Shown here one piece after another: positions 9,771-22,600 of a stretch of 64,000 nucleotides of DNA; position 1 is the first letter of the stretch; every line of letters begins with the position of its first letter. This DNA comes from Hydractinia symbiolongicarpus (taxonomy: Eukaryota > Cnidaria > Hydrozoa > Anthoathecata > Hydractiniidae), in the NCBI RefSeq assembly GCF_029227915.1, contig NC_079883.1:31746001-31810000 (forward strand). Direction: 5' to 3'. The notes under the pieces were generated by a model. The model ran no database searches and was not told the origin of the DNA. It worked only from the letters and a program-made list of their open reading frames with translations. The position numbers were made by a program, and so were the translations under genes.

Positions 9771-11323
9771 TTCAGCGTCTCATCAAAAATGAAAACATTT
9801 TTAAAAACTACAAGTCTTATGCGTTTTAGTGGTGAAGAAATAATTTAAAAAATCGTTCTGGAAATGAGTTTACTCACAGGGTACTTTCTTTGTATACATT
9901 CGACTATACGGGCCAAGCCCGGGATTTACGGGAAATCGCGGGTTTTCGTTTTCCGGCGATTAAACCTCTTTCATTAAGCGTCTCATCAAAAATGAAAACA
10001 TTTCTGAAAACTACAAGTCTCATGCGTTTTAGTGGTGAAAAAGTAACTTAAAAAATCGTTCGGGAAATGAGTTTACTCCCTGGGTACTTCCTTTGTATAC
10101 TTTTGACTATATGGGCCAAGCCGGGCTTTACGGGAAATCGCAGGTTTTCGTTTGCCGGCGAATAAACTGCTTTTATTCAGCGTCTCATCAAAAATGAAAA
10201 CATTTTTAAAAACTACAAGTCTCATGCGTTTTAGTGGTGAAAAAGTGAGTTAAAAAATCGTTCGGGAATTGAGTTTACTCCCTGGGTACTTTCTTTGTAT
10301 ACTTTTGACTATACAGGCCAAGCCGGGATTTACGGGAAATCGTGGGTTTTCGTTTGCCGGCGATTAAACTTCTTTTATTCAGCGTCTCATCAAAAATGAA
10401 AACATTTTTAAAAACTACAAGTCTCATGCGTTTTAGTGGTGAAAAAGTAAGTTAAAAAATCGTTCGGGAAATGGGTTTACTCCCTGGGTACTTTCTTTGT
10501 ATACTTTTGACTATACGGGCCAAGCCGGGATTTACGGGAAATCGCGGGTTTTCGTTTGCCGGCGATTACACTTCTTTTATTCAGCGTCTCATCAAAAATG
10601 AAAACATTTTTAAAAACTACAAGTCTTATGCGTTTTAGTGGTGAAAAAATAATTTAAAAAATCGTTCTGGAAATGAGTTTACTCACAGGGTACTTTCTTT
10701 GTATACATTCGACTATACGGGCCAAGCCCGGGATTTACGGGAAATCGCGGGTTTTCGTTTTCCGGCGATTAAACCTCTTTCATTAAGCGTCTCATCAAAA
10801 ATGAAAACATTTCTGAAAACTACAAGTCTCATGCGTTTTAGTGGTGAAAAAGTAATTTAAAAAATCGTTCGGGAAATGAGTTTACTCCCTGGGTACTTCC
10901 TTTGTATACTTTTGACTATACGGGCCAAGCCGGGCTTTACGGGATATCGCAGGTTTTCGTTTGCCGGCGAATAAACTGCTTTTATTCAGCGTCTCATCAA
11001 AAATGAAAACATTTTTAAAAACTACAAGTCTCATGCGTTTTAGTGGTGAAAAAGTAAGTTAAAAAATCGTTCGGGAATTGAGTTTACTCCCTGGGTACTT
11101 TCTTTGTATACTTTTGACTATACAGGCCAAGCCGGGATTTACGGGAAATCGCAGGTTTTCGTTTGCCGGCGAATAAACTGCTTTTATTCAGCGTCTCATC
11201 AAAAATGAAAACATTTTTAAAAACTACAAGTCTCATGCGTTTTAGTGGTGAAAAAGTAAGTTAAAAAATCGTTCGGGAATTGAGTTTACTCCCTGGGTAC
11301 TTTCTTTGTATACTTTTGACTAT
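9706..11323. repeat. Four-monomer tandem duplication (offset 809 bp)
   Basis: The module at 9,706-10,514 recurs at 10,515-11,323: a C variant with GATTACACTTC, a B copy with CATTTCTGAAAAC, a C variant with GAATAAACTGC, and a C variant with ACAGGCC. The shared private change CGGGCTTTAC lies at 10,122 and 10,931. The last monomer differs (ATCGTGGG versus ATCGCAGG), so one copy was altered afterwards. Similar modules occur around 1.4-2.6 kb and 6.5-7.7 kb. Confidence 0.85.
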
Positions 11324-12193
11324 ACAGGCCAAGCCGGGATTTACGGGAAATCGTGGGTTTTCGTTTGCCGGCGATTAAACTTCTTTTATTCAGCGTCTTA
11401 TCAAAAATGAAAACATTTTTAAAAACTACAAGTCTCATGCGTTTTAGTGGTGAAAAAGTAAGTTAAAAATCGTTCTGGAAATGAGTTTACTCACAGGGTA
11501 CTTTCTTTGTATACATTCGACTATACGTGCCAAGCCCGGGATTTAGGGAAATCGCAGGTTTTCGTTTTCCGGCGATTAAACCTCTTTCATTAAGCATCTC
11601 ATCAAAAATGAAAACATTTTTGAAAACTACAAGTCTCATGCGTTTTAGTGGTGAAAAAGTAATTTAAAAAATCGTTCGGGAAATGAGTTTACTCCCTGGG
11701 TACTTTCTTTGTATACTTTTGACTATACGGGCCAAGCCTGGATTTACGGGAAATCGCGGGTTTTCGTTTGCCGGCGATTAAACTTCTTTTATTCAGCGTC
11801 TCATCAAAAATGAAAACATTTTTAAAAACTACAAGTCTTATGGGTTTTAGTGGTAAAAAAATAATTTAAAAAATCGTTCTGGAAATGAGTTAACTCACAG
11901 GGTACTTTTTTGTATACATTCGACTATACGTGCCAAGCCCGGGATTTACGGGAAATCGCGGGTTTTCGTTTGCCGGCGATTAAACTGCTTTTATTCAGCG
12001 TCTCATCTAAAATGAAAACATTTTTATAAACTACAAGTCTGATGCGTTTTAGTGGTGAAAAAATAATTTAAAAAATCGTTCTGGAAATGAGTTTACTCAG
12101 AGGGTACTTTCTTTGTATACATTCGACTATACGGGCCAAGCCCGGGATATACGGGAAATCGCGGGTTTTCGTTTTCCGGCGATTAAACTTCTT
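10982..12193. repeat. Six-monomer tandem duplication copy 1 (1,212 bp)
   Basis: Private variants repeat exactly 1,212 bp later: GCGTCTTATC at about 11,393 and 12,605, AGTTAAAAATCG (one A lost) at 11,461 and 12,673, AAGCATCTC, CATCTAAAATG with TTTTTATAAAC, and CTCAGAGGG. 1,212 is exactly six 202-bp units. Confidence 0.9.
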
Positions 12194-12333
12194 TTATTCA
12201 GCGTCTCATCAAAAATGAAAACATTTTTAAAAACTACAAGTCTCATGCGTTTTAGTGGTGAAAAAGTAAGTTAAAAAATCGTTCGGGAATTGAGTTTACT
12301 CCCTGGGTACTTTCTTTGTATACTTTTGACTAT
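12131..12333. repeat. Chimeric monomer at the 1,212-bp duplication junction
   Basis: Starts as class B (GATATACGGG, ATCGCGGG, GTTTTCCGGCG) but continues GATTAAACTTCTTTTATTC instead of the CCTCTTTCATTAAG that follows GTTTTCCGGCG in nearly all other copies, then ends like class C (AAGTAAGTTAAAA, TCGGGAATTGAG). The switch is close to 12,185, where the two duplicated segments meet. Direct signature of exchange between misaligned monomers. Confidence 0.87.
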
Positions 12334-13405
12334 ACAGGCCAAGCCGGGATTTACGGGAAATCGCAGGTTTTCGTTTGCCGGCGAATAAACTGCTTTTATT
12401 CAGCGTCTCATCAAAAATGAAAACATTTTTAAAAACTACAAGTCTCATGCGTTTTAGTGGTGAAAAAGTAAGTTAAAAAATCGTTCGGGAATTGAGTTTA
12501 CTCCCTGGGTACTTTCTTTGTATACTTTTGACTATACAGGCCAAGCCGGGATTTACGGGAAATCGTGGGTTTTCGTTTGCCGGCGATTAAACTTCTTTTA
12601 TTCAGCGTCTTATCAAAAATGAAAACATTTTTAAAAACTACAAGTCTCATGCGTTTTAGTGGTGAAAAAGTAAGTTAAAAATCGTTCTGGAAATGAGTTT
12701 ACTCACAGGGTACTTTCTTTGTATACATTCGACTATACGTGCCAAGCCCGGGATTTAGGGAAATCGCAGGTTTTCGTTTTCCGGCGATTAAACCTCTTTC
12801 ATTAAGCATCTCATCAAAAATGAAAACATTTTTGAAAACTACAAGTCTCATGCGTTTTAGTGGTGAAAAAGTAATTTAAAAAATCGTTCGGGAAATGAGT
12901 TTACTCCCTGGGTACTTTCTTTGTATACTTTTGACTATACGGGCCAAGCCTGGATTTACGGGAAATCGCGGGTTTTCGTTTGCCGGCGATTAAACTTCTT
13001 TTATTCAGCGTCTCATCAAAAATGAAAACATTTTTAAAAACTACAAGTCTTATGGGTTTTAGTGGTAAAAAAATAATTTAAAAAATCGTTCTGGAAATGA
13101 GTTAACTCACAGGGTACTTTTTTGTATACATTCGACTATACGTGCCAAGCCCGGGATTTACGGGAAATCGCGGGTTTTCGTTTGCCGGCGATTAAACTGC
13201 TTTTATTCAGCGTCTCATCTAAAATGAAAACATTTTTATAAACTACAAGTCTGATGCGTTTTAGTGGTGAAAAAATAATTTAAAAAATCGTTCTGGAAAT
13301 GAGTTTACTCAGAGGGTACTTTCTTTGTATACATTCGACTATACGGGCCAAGCCCGGGATATACGGGAAATCGCGGGTTTTCGTTTTCCGGCGATTAAAC
13401 CTCTT
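12194..13405. repeat. Six-monomer tandem duplication copy 2 (1,212 bp)
   Basis: Second copy of 10,982-12,193. Past about 13,400 the sequence continues as ordinary class B (CCTCTTTCATTAAG), whereas copy 1 crosses the chimera. From about 12,698 on it also matches 8,050-9,770 (offset 4,648), so duplications of different ages overlap here. Confidence 0.9.
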
Positions 13406-14418
13406 TCATTAAGCGTCCCATCAAAAATGAAAACATTTTTGAAAACTACAAGTCTCATGCGTTTTAGTGGTGAAAAAGTAATTTAAAAAATCGTTCGGGA
13501 AATGAGTTTACTCCCTGGGTACTTCCTTTGTTTACTTTTGACTATACGGGCCAAGCCGGGATTTACGGGAAATCGCGGGTTTTCGTTTGTCGGCGATTAA
13601 ACTTCTTTTATTCAGCGTCTCATCAAAAATGAAAACATTTTTAAAAACTACAAGTCTCATGCGTTTTAGTGGTGAAAAAATAATTTAAAAAATCGTTCTG
13701 GAAATGAGTTTATTCACAGGGTACTTTCTTTGTATACTTTTGACTATACGGGCCGAGTCCGGGATTTAAGGAAATCGCAGGTTTTCGTTTGCTGGCGAAT
13801 AAACTGATTTTATTCAGCGTCTCATCAAAAATGAAAACATTTTTGAAAACTACAAGTCTCATGCGTTTTAGTGGTGAAAAAATAATTTAAAAAATCGTTC
13901 CGGAAATAAGTTTACTCACAGGGTACTTTCTTTGTATACATTCGACTATACGTGCCAAGCCCGGGATTTAGGGAAATCGCAGGTTTTCGTTTGCCGGCGA
14001 TTAAACTTCTTTTATTCAGCGTCTCATCAAAAATGAAAACATTTTTAAAAACTACAAGTCTCATGCGTTTTAGTGGTGAAAAAGTAAGTTAAAAAATCGT
14101 TCGGGAAATGAGTTTACTCCCTGGGTACTTTCTTTGTATACTTTTGACTATACAGGCCAAGCCGGCATTTACGGGAAATCGCGGGTTTTCGTTTGCCGGC
14201 GATTAAACTTCTTTTATTCAGCGTCTCATCAAAAATGAAAACATTTTTAAAAACTACAAGTCTCATGCGTTTTAGTGGTGAAAAAGTAAGTTAAAAAATC
14301 GTTCGGGAAATGAGTTTACTCCCTGGGTACTTTATTTGTATACTTTTGACTATACGGGCCAAGCCGGGATTTACGGGAAATCGCGGGTTTTCGTTTGCCG
14401 GCGATTACACTTCTTTTA
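12698..14418. repeat. Segmental duplication copy 2 (offset 4,648 bp)
   Basis: Second copy of 8,050-9,770. It departs from copy 1 near 14,418, where copy 1 continues with a GTGAAGAAATAA variant and this copy has AGTAGTGAAAAAATAA. Differences inside the segment are few (for example TTTACTTTTGAC for TATACTTTTGAC at about 13,530). Confidence 0.86.
13343..14151. repeat. B-G-F-A quartet, copy 3
   Basis: Same order and same private variants as the quartet at 8,695, 4,648 bp away. Three quartets at 4,649 and 4,648 bp spacing make a 23-monomer higher-order period the simplest description of 4-14 kb. Confidence 0.88.
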
Positions 14419-15765
14419 TTCAGCGTCTCATCAAAAATGAAAACATTTTTAAAAACTACAAGTCTTATGCGTTTTAGTAGTGAAAAAATAATTTAAAAAA
14501 TCGTTCTGGAAATGAGTTTACTCACAGGGTACTTTCTTTGTATACATTCGACTATACGTGCCAAGCCCGGGATTTAGGGAAATCGCAGGTTTTCGTTTTC
14601 CGGCGATTAAACCTCTTTCATTAAGCGTCTCATCAAAAATGAAAACATTTTTGAAAACTACAAGTCTCATGCGTTTTAGTGGTGAAAAAGTAATTTAAAA
14701 AATCGTTCGGGAAATGAGTTTACTCCCTGGGTACTTTCTTTGTATACTTTTGACTATACGGGCCAAGCCTGGATTTACGGGAAATCGCGGGTTTTCGTTT
14801 GCCAGCGATTAAACTTCTTTTATTCAGCGTCTCATCAAAAATGAAAACATTTTTAAAAACTACAAGTCTTATGGGTTTTAGTGGTGAAAAAGTAAGTTAA
14901 AAAATCGTTCGGGAAATGAGTTTACTCCCTGGGTACTTTCTTTGTATACTTTTGACTATACAGGCCAAGCCGGCATTTACGGGAAATCGCGGGTTTTCGT
15001 TTGCCGGCGATTAAACTTCTTTTATTCAGCGTCTCATCAAAAATGAAAACATTTTTAAAAACTACAAGTCTCATGCGTTTTAGTGGTGAAAAAGTAAGTT
15101 AAAAAATCGTTCGGGAAATGAGTTTACTCCCTGGGTACTTTATTTGTATACTTTTGACTATACGGGCCAAGCCGGGATTTACGGGAAATCGCGGGTTTTC
15201 GTTTGCCGGCGATTACACTTCTTTTATTCAGCGTCTCATCAAAAATGAAAACATTTTTAAAAACTACAAGTCTTATGCGTTTTAGTAGTGAAAAAATAAT
15301 TTAAAAAATCGTTCTGGAAATGAGTTTACTCACAGGGTACTTTCTTTGTATACATTCGACTATACGTGCCAAGCCCGGGATTTAGGGAAATCGCAGGTTT
15401 TCGTTTTCCGGCGATTAAACCTCTTTCATTAAGCGTCTCATCAAAAATGAAAACATTTTTGAAAACTACAAGTCTCATGCGTTTTAGTGGTGAAAAAGTA
15501 ATTTAAAAAATCGTTCGGGAAATGAGTTTACTCCCTGGGTACTTTCTTTGTATACTTTTGACTATACGGGCCAAGCCTGGATTTACGGGAAATCGCGGGT
15601 TTTCGTTTGCCAGCGATTAAACTTCTTTTATTCAGCGTCTCATCAAAAATGAAAACATTTTTAAAAACTACAAGTCTTATGGGTTTTAGTGGTAAAAAAA
15701 TAATTTAAAAAATCCTTCTGGAAATGAGTTAACTCACAGGGTACTTTTTTGTATGCATTCGACTA
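14150..15765. repeat. Four-monomer tandem duplication (808 bp)
   Basis: The segment starting near 14,150 recurs 808 bp later. Shared private marks are GCCGGCATTTACGG (14,161 and 14,969), TTTATTTGTATAC, the A/B chimera, and TTTGCCAGCG (14,803 and 15,611). 808 is exactly four 202-bp units. Confidence 0.9.
14758..14959. repeat. Chimeric D/C monomer at the 808-bp duplication junction
   Basis: Begins as class D (AAGCCTGG, TCTTATGGG) but then reads AGTGGTGAAAAAGTAAGTTAAA and ends CGGG/CCCTGGG/TTTTGAC, as in class C. The equivalent unit one period later (from about 15,566) keeps the normal class D 3' half. The switch is between about 14,871 and 14,888. Confidence 0.87.
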
Positions 15766-15969
15766 TACGTGCCAAGCCCGGGATTCACGGGAAATCGCGG
15801 GTTTTCGTTTGCCGGCGATTAAACTGCTTTTATTCAGCGTCTCATCAAAAATGAAAACATTTTTAAAAACTACAAGTCTGATGCGTTTTAGTGGTGAAAA
15901 AATAATTTAAAAAATCGTTCTGGAAATGAGTTTACTCACAGGGTACTTTCTTTGTATACATTCGACTAT

Positions 15970-17182
15970 ACGGGCCAAGCCCGAGATTTACGGGAAATCG
16001 CGAGTTTTCGTTTTCCGGCGATTAAACCTCTTTCATTAAGCGTCTCATCAAAAATGAAAAAATTTTTAAAAACTACAAGTCTCATGCGTTTTAGTGGTGA
16101 AAAAGTAATTTAAAAAATCGTTCGGGAAATGAGTTTACTCCCTGGGTACTTCCTTTGTATACTTTTGACTATACGGGCCAAGCCGGGATTTACGGGAAAT
16201 CGCGGGTTTTCGTTTGTCGGCGATTAAACTTCTTTTATTCAGCGTCTCATCAAAAATGAAAACATTTTTAAAAACTACAAGTCTTATGCGTTTTAGTGGT
16301 GAAAAAATAATTTAAAAAATCGTTCTGGAAATGAGTTTATTCACAGGGTACTTTCTTTGTATACTTTTGACTATACGGGCCGAGTCCGGGATTTAGGGAA
16401 ATCGCAGGTTTTCGTTTGCCGGCGAATAAACTGCTTTTATTCAGCGTCTCATCAAAAATGAAAACATTTTTGAAAACTACAAGTCTCATGCGTTTTAGTG
16501 GTGAAAAAATAATTTAAAAAATCGTTCTGGAAATGAGTTTACTCACAGGGTACTTTCTTTGTATACATTCGACTATACGTGCCAAGCCCGGGATTTAGGG
16601 AAATCGCAGGTTTTCGTTTGCCGGCGATTAAACTTCTTTTATTCAGCGTCTCATCAAAAATGAAAACATTTTTAAAAACTACAAGTCTCATGCGTTTTAG
16701 TGGTGAAAAAGTAATTTAAAAAATCGTTCGGGAAATGAGTTTACTCCCTGGGTACTTTCTTTGTATACTTTTGACTATACGGGCTAAGCCGGGATTTACG
16801 GGAAATCGCGGGTTTTCGTTTGCCGGCGATTAAACTTCTTTTATTCAGCGTCTCATCAAAAATGAAAACATTTTTAAAAACTACAAGTCTTATGCGTTTT
16901 AGTAGTGAAAAAATAATTTAAAAAATCTTTTTGGAAATGAGTTTACTCACAGGGTACTTTCTTTGTATACATTCGACTATACGTGCCAAGCCCGGGATTT
17001 AGGGAAATCGCAGGTTTTCGTTTGCCGGCGATTAAACTTCTTTTATTCAGCGTCTCATCAAAAATGAAAACATTTTTAAACACTACAAGTCTGATGCGTT
17101 TTAGTGGTGAAAAAATAATTTAAAAAATCGTTCTGGAAATGAGTTTACTCACAGGGTACTTTTTTTGTATACATTCGACTAT
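15970..17182. repeat. Six-monomer higher-order unit B-G-F-A-C-A, copy 1
   Basis: B 15,970, G 16,173, F 16,375, A 16,577, C variant 16,779, A 16,981. The next unit starts 1,213 bp later. The C variant has TCTTATGCG with AGTAGTG and a CTGG ending, so it is itself a C/A mosaic. Confidence 0.87.
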
Positions 17183-18394
17183 ACGGGCCAAGCCCGGGAT
17201 TTACGGGAAATCGCGGGTTTTCTTTTTCCGGCGATTAAACCTCTTTCATTAAGCGTCTCATCAAAAATGAAAACATTTTTGAAAACTACAAGTCTTATGC
17301 GTTTTAGTGGTGAAAAAGTAATTTAAAAAATCGTTCGGGAAATGAGTTTACTCCCTGGGTACTTCCTTTGTATACTTTTGACTATACGGGCCAAGCCGGG
17401 ATTCACGGGAAATCGCGGGTTTTCGTTTGTCGGCGATTAAACTTCTTTTATTCAGCGTCTCATCAAAATAAAAACATTTTTAAAAACTACAAGTCTTATG
17501 CGTTTTAGTGGTGAAAAAATAATTTAAAAAATCGTTCTGGAAATGAGTTTACTCACAGGGTACTTTCTTTGTATACTTTTGACTATACGGGCCGAGTCCG
17601 GGATTTAGGGAAATCGCAGGTTTTCGTTTGCCGGCGAATAAACTGCTTTTATTCAGCGTCTCATCAAAAATGAAAACATTTTTGAAAACTACAAGTCTCA
17701 TGCGTTTTAGTGGTGAAAAAATAATTTAAAAAATCGTTCTGGAAATGAGTTTACTCGCAGGGTACTTTCTTTGTATACATTCGACTATACGTGCCAAGCC
17801 CGGGATTTAGGGAAATCGCAGGTTTTCGTTTGCCGGCGATTAAACTTCTTTTATTCAGCGTCTCATCAAAAATGAAAACATTTTTAAAAACTACAAGTCT
17901 CATGCGTTTTAGTGGTGAAAAAGTAATTTAAAAAATCGTTCGGGAAATGAGTTTACTCCCTGGGTACTTTCTTTGTATACTTTTGAATATACGGGCCAAG
18001 CCGGGATTTACGGGAAATCGCGGGTTTTCGTTTGCCGGCGATTAAACTTCTTTTATTCAGCGTCTCATCAAAAATGAAAACATTTTTAAAAACTACAAAT
18101 CTTATGCGTTTTAGTAGTGAAAAAATAATTTAAAAAATCGTTCTGGAAATGAGTTTACTCACAGGGTACTTTCTTTGTATACATTCGACTATACGTGCCA
18201 AGCCCGGGATTTAGGGAAATCGCAGGTTTTCGTTTGCCGGCGATTAAACTTCTTTTATTCAGCGTCTCATCAAAAATGAAAACATTTTTAAAAACTACAA
18301 GTCTGATGCGTTTTAGTGGTGAAAAAATAATTTAAAAAATCGTTCTGGAAATGAGTTTACTCACAGGGTACTTTCTTTGTACACATTCGACTAT
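17183..18394. repeat. Six-monomer higher-order unit B-G-F-A-C-A, copy 2
   Basis: Directly follows copy 1: B 17,183, G 17,386, F 17,587, A 17,789, C 17,991, A 18,193. The G unit is one base short (CATCAAAATAAAAAC), which also breaks the conserved hairpin. It is followed by three monomers of B, C and A type (18,395-19,001) before copy 3. Confidence 0.87.
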
Positions 18395-19001
18395 ACGGGC
18401 CAAGCCCGGGATTTACGGGAAATCGCGGGTTTTCGTTTTCCGGCGATTAAACCTCTTTCATTAAGCGTCTCATCAAAAATGAAAACATTTTTGAAAACTA
18501 CAAGTCTTATGCGTTTTAGTGGTGAAAAAGTAATTTAAAAAATCGTTCGGGAAATGAGTTTACTCCCTGGGTACTTTCTTTGTATACTTTTGACTATACG
18601 GGACAAGCCGGGATTTACGGGAAATCGCGGGTTTTCGTTTGCCGGCGATTAAACTTCTTTTATTCAGCGTCTCATCAAAAATGAAAACATTTTTAAAAAC
18701 TACAAGTCTTATGCGTTTTAGTGGTGAAAAAATAATTTAAAAAATCGTTCAGGAAATGAGTTTACTCACAGGGTACTTTCTTTGTATACATTCGACTATA
18801 CGTGCCAAGCCCGGGATTTAGGGAAATCGCAGGTTTTCGTTTGCCGGCGATTAAACTTCTTTTATTCAGCTTCTCATCAAAAATGAGAACATTTTTAAAA
18901 ACTACAAGTCTTATGCGTTTTAGTGGTGAAAAAATAATTTAAAAAATCGTTCTGGAAATGAGTTTACTCACAGGGTACTTTCTTTGTATACATTCGACTA
19001 T

Positions 19002-20215
19002 ACGGGCCAAGCCCGGGATTTACGGGAAATCGCGGGTTTTCGTTTTCCGGCGATTAAACCTCCTTCATTAAGCGTCTCATCAAAAATGAAAACATTTTTG
19101 AAAACTGCAAGTCTTATGCGTTTTAGTGGTGAAAAAGTAATTTAAAAAATCGTTCGGGAAATGAGTTTACTCCCTGGGTACTTCCTTTGTATACTTTTGA
19201 CTATACGGGCCAAGCCGGGATTTACGGGAAATCGCTGGTTTTCGTTTGTCGGCGATTAAACTTCTTTTATTCAGCGTCTCATCAAAAATGAAAACATTTT
19301 TAAAAACTACAAGTCTTATGCGTTTTAGTGGTGAAAAAATAATTTAAAAAATCGTTCTGGAAATGAGTTTACTCACAGGGTACTTTCTTTGTATACTTTT
19401 GACTATACGGGCCGAGTCCGGGATTTAGGGAAATCGCAGGTTTTCGTTTGCCGGCGAATAAACTGCTTTTATTCAGCGTCTCATTAAAAATGAAAACATT
19501 TTTGAAAACTACAAGTCTCATGCGTTTTAGTGGTGAAAAAATAATTTAAAAAATCGTTCTGGAAATGAGTTTACTCGCAGGGTACTTTCTTTGTATACAT
19601 TCGACTATACGTGCCAAGCCCGGGATTTAGGGAAATCGCAGGTTTTCGTTTGCCGGCGATTAAACTTCTTTTATTCAGCGTCTCATCAAAAATAAAAACA
19701 TTTTTAAAAACTACAAGTCTCATGCGTTTTAGTGGTGAAAAAGTAATTTAAAAAATCGTTCGGGAAATGAGTTTACTCCCTGGGTACTTTCTTTGTATAC
19801 TTTTGACTATACGGGCCAAGCCGGGATTTACGGGAAATCGCGGGTTTTCGTTTGCCGGCGATTAAACTTCTTTTATTCAGCGTCTCATCAAAAATGAAAA
19901 CATTTTTAAAAACTACAAGTCTTATGCGTTTTAGTAGTGAAAAAATAATTTAAAAAATCGTTCTGGAAATGAGTTTACTCACAGGGTACTTTCTTTGTAT
20001 ACATTCGACTATACGTGCCAAGCCCGGGATTTACGGGAAATCGCAGGTTTTCGTTTGCCGGCGATTAAAGTTCTTTTATTCAGCGTCTCATCAAAAATGA
20101 AAACATTTTTAAAAACTACAAGTCTGATGCGTTTTAGTGGTGAAAAAATAATTTAAAAAATCGTTCTGGAAATGAGTTTACTTACAGGGTACTTTCTTTG
20201 TATACATTTGACTAT
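19002..20215. repeat. Six-monomer higher-order unit B-G-F-A-C-A, copy 3
   Basis: B 19,002, G 19,205, F 19,407, A 19,609, C 19,811, A 20,013. Same order as the two copies upstream, nine monomers from copy 2. Single changes (ATCGCTGG, CATTAAAAATG, AAAAATAAAAACATT) mark it as an independent copy, not a recent one. Confidence 0.86.
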
Positions 20216-21994
20216 ACGTGCCAAGCCCGGGATTTAGGGAAATCGCAGGTTTTCGTTTGCCGGCGATTAAACTTCTTTTATTCAGCGTCTCATCAAAAAT
20301 GAAAACATTTTCAAAAACTACAAGTCTCATGCATTTTAGTGGTGAAAAAGTAATTTAAAAAATCGTTCGGGAAATGAGTTTACTCCCTGGGTACTTTCTT
20401 TGTATACTTTTGACTATACGGGCCAAGCCGGGATTTACGGGAAATCGCGGGTTTTCGTTTGCCGGCGATTAAACTTCTTTTATCAGCGTCTCATCAAAAA
20501 TGAAAACATTTTTAAAAACTACAAGTCTTATGCGTTTTAGTAGTGAAAAATTAATTCAAAAAATCGTTCTGGAAATGAGTTTACTCACAGGGTACTTTCT
20601 TTGTATACATTCGACTATACGTGCCAAGCCCGGGATTTAGGGAAATCGCAGGTTTTCGTTTGCCGGCGATTAAACTTCTTTTATTCAGCGTCTCATCAAA
20701 AATGAAAACATTTTTAAAAACTACAAGTCTGATGCGTTTTAGTGGTGAAAAAATAATTTAAAAAATCGTTCTGGAAATGAGTTTACTCACAGGGTACTTT
20801 CTTTGTATACATTCGACTATACGGGCCAAGCCCGGGATTTACGGGAAATCGCGGGTTTTCGTTTTCCGGCGATTAAACCTCTTTCATTAAGCGTCTCATC
20901 AAAAATGAAAACATATTTGAAAACTACAAGTCTCATGCGTTTTAGTGGTGAAAAAGTAATTTAAAAAATCGTTCGGGAAATGAGTTTACTCCTTGGGTAC
21001 TTTCTTTGTATACTTTTGACTATACGGGCCAAGCCTGGATTTACGGGAAATCGCGGGTTTTCGTTTGCCGGCGATTAAACTTCTTTTATTCAGCGTCTCA
21101 TCAAAAATGAAAACATTTTTAAAAACTACAAGTCTTATGCATTTTAGTGGTGAAAAAGTAATTTAAAAAATCGTTCGGGAAATGAGTTTACTCCCTGGGT
21201 ACTTTCTTTGTATACTTTTGACTATACGGGCCAAGCCGGGATTTACGGGAAATCGCGGGTTTTCGTTTGCCGGCGATTAAACTTCTTTTATTCAGCGTCT
21301 CATCAAAAATGAAAACATTTTTAAAAACTACAAGTCTGATGCGTTTTAGTGGTGAAAAAATAATTTAAAAAATCGTTCTGGAAATGAGTTTACTCACAGG
21401 GTACTTTCTTTGTATACATTCGACTATACGGGCCAAGCCCGGGATTTACGGGAAATCGCGGGTTTTCGTTTTCCGGCGATTAAACCTCTTTCATTAAGCG
21501 TCTCATCAAAAATGAAAACATTTTTGAAAACTACAAGTCTCATGCGTTTTAGTGGTAAAAAAATAATTTAAAAAATCGTTCGGGAAATGAGTTTACTCCC
21601 TGGGTACTTTCTTTGTATACTTTTGACTATACGGGCCAAGCCTGGATTTACGGGAAATCGCGGGTTTTCGTTTGCCGGCGATTAAACTTCTTTTATTCAG
21701 CGTCTCATCAAAAATGAAAACATTTTTAAAAACTACAAGTCTTATGGGTTTTAGTGGTGAAAAAATAATTTAAAAAATCGTTCTGGAAATGAGTTAACTC
21801 ACAGGGTACTTTTTTGTATACATTCGACTATACGTGCCAAGCCCGGGATTTACGGGAAATCGCGGGTTTTCGTTTGCCGGCGATTAAACTGCTTTTATTC
21901 AGCGTCTCATCAAAAATGAAAACATTTTTAAAAACTACAAGTCTGATGCGTTTTAGTGGTGAAAAAATAATTTAAAAAATCGTTGTGGAAATGA
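20176..21994. repeat. Nine-monomer unit, copy 1 (~1.82 kb)
   Basis: Private variants shared with the next two copies: GTTTACTTACAGGG, ACATTTGAC, CATTTTCAAAAAC, TCATGCATTTTAG, AATTCAAAAAATCG, ACATATTTGAAAAC, CTCCTTGGG. It is one base shorter because TTTATCAGCG (about 20,481) lost a T. Copy 2 lies 2,425 bp downstream, separated by three other monomers. Confidence 0.9.
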
Positions 21995-22600
21995 GTTTAC
22001 TCACAGGGTACTTTCTTTGTATACATTCGACTATACGGGCCAAGCCCGGGATTAAGGGAAATCGCAGGTTTTCGTTTGCCGGCGATTAAACTTCTTTTAT
22101 TCAGCGTCTCATCAAAAATGAAAACATTTTTAAAAACTACAAGTCTTATGCGTTTTAGTGGTGAAAAAATAATTTAAAAAATCGTTCTGGAAATGAGTTT
22201 ACTCGCAGGGTACTTTCTTTGTATACTTTTGACTATACGGGCCAAGCCGGGATTTACGGGAAATCGCGGGTTTTCGTTTGCCGGCGATTAAACTTCTTTT
22301 ATTCAGCGTCTCATCAAAAATGAAAACATTTTTAAAAACTACAAGTCTTATGCGTTTTAGTAGTGAAAAAATAATTTAAAAAATCGTTCTGGAAATGAGT
22401 TTACTCACAGGGTACTTTCTTTGTATACATTCGACTATACGTGCCAAGCCCGGGATTAAGGGAAATCGCAGGTTTTCGTTTGCCGGCGATTAAAGTTCTT
22501 TTATTCAGCGTCTCATCAAAAATGAAAACATTTTTAAAAACTACAAGTCTGATGCGTTTTAGTGGTGAAAAAATAATTTAAAAAATCGTTCTGGAAATGA
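21995..22600. repeat. Three spacer monomers between nine-monomer copies 1 and 2
   Basis: Two of these carry GATTAAGGG in place of GATTTAGGG (about 22,051 and 22,454), a variant I did not notice elsewhere. The third has GATTAAAGTTC, also present at about 20,062, so the 2,425-bp duplication extends left of copy 1 to at least that point. Confidence 0.82.
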
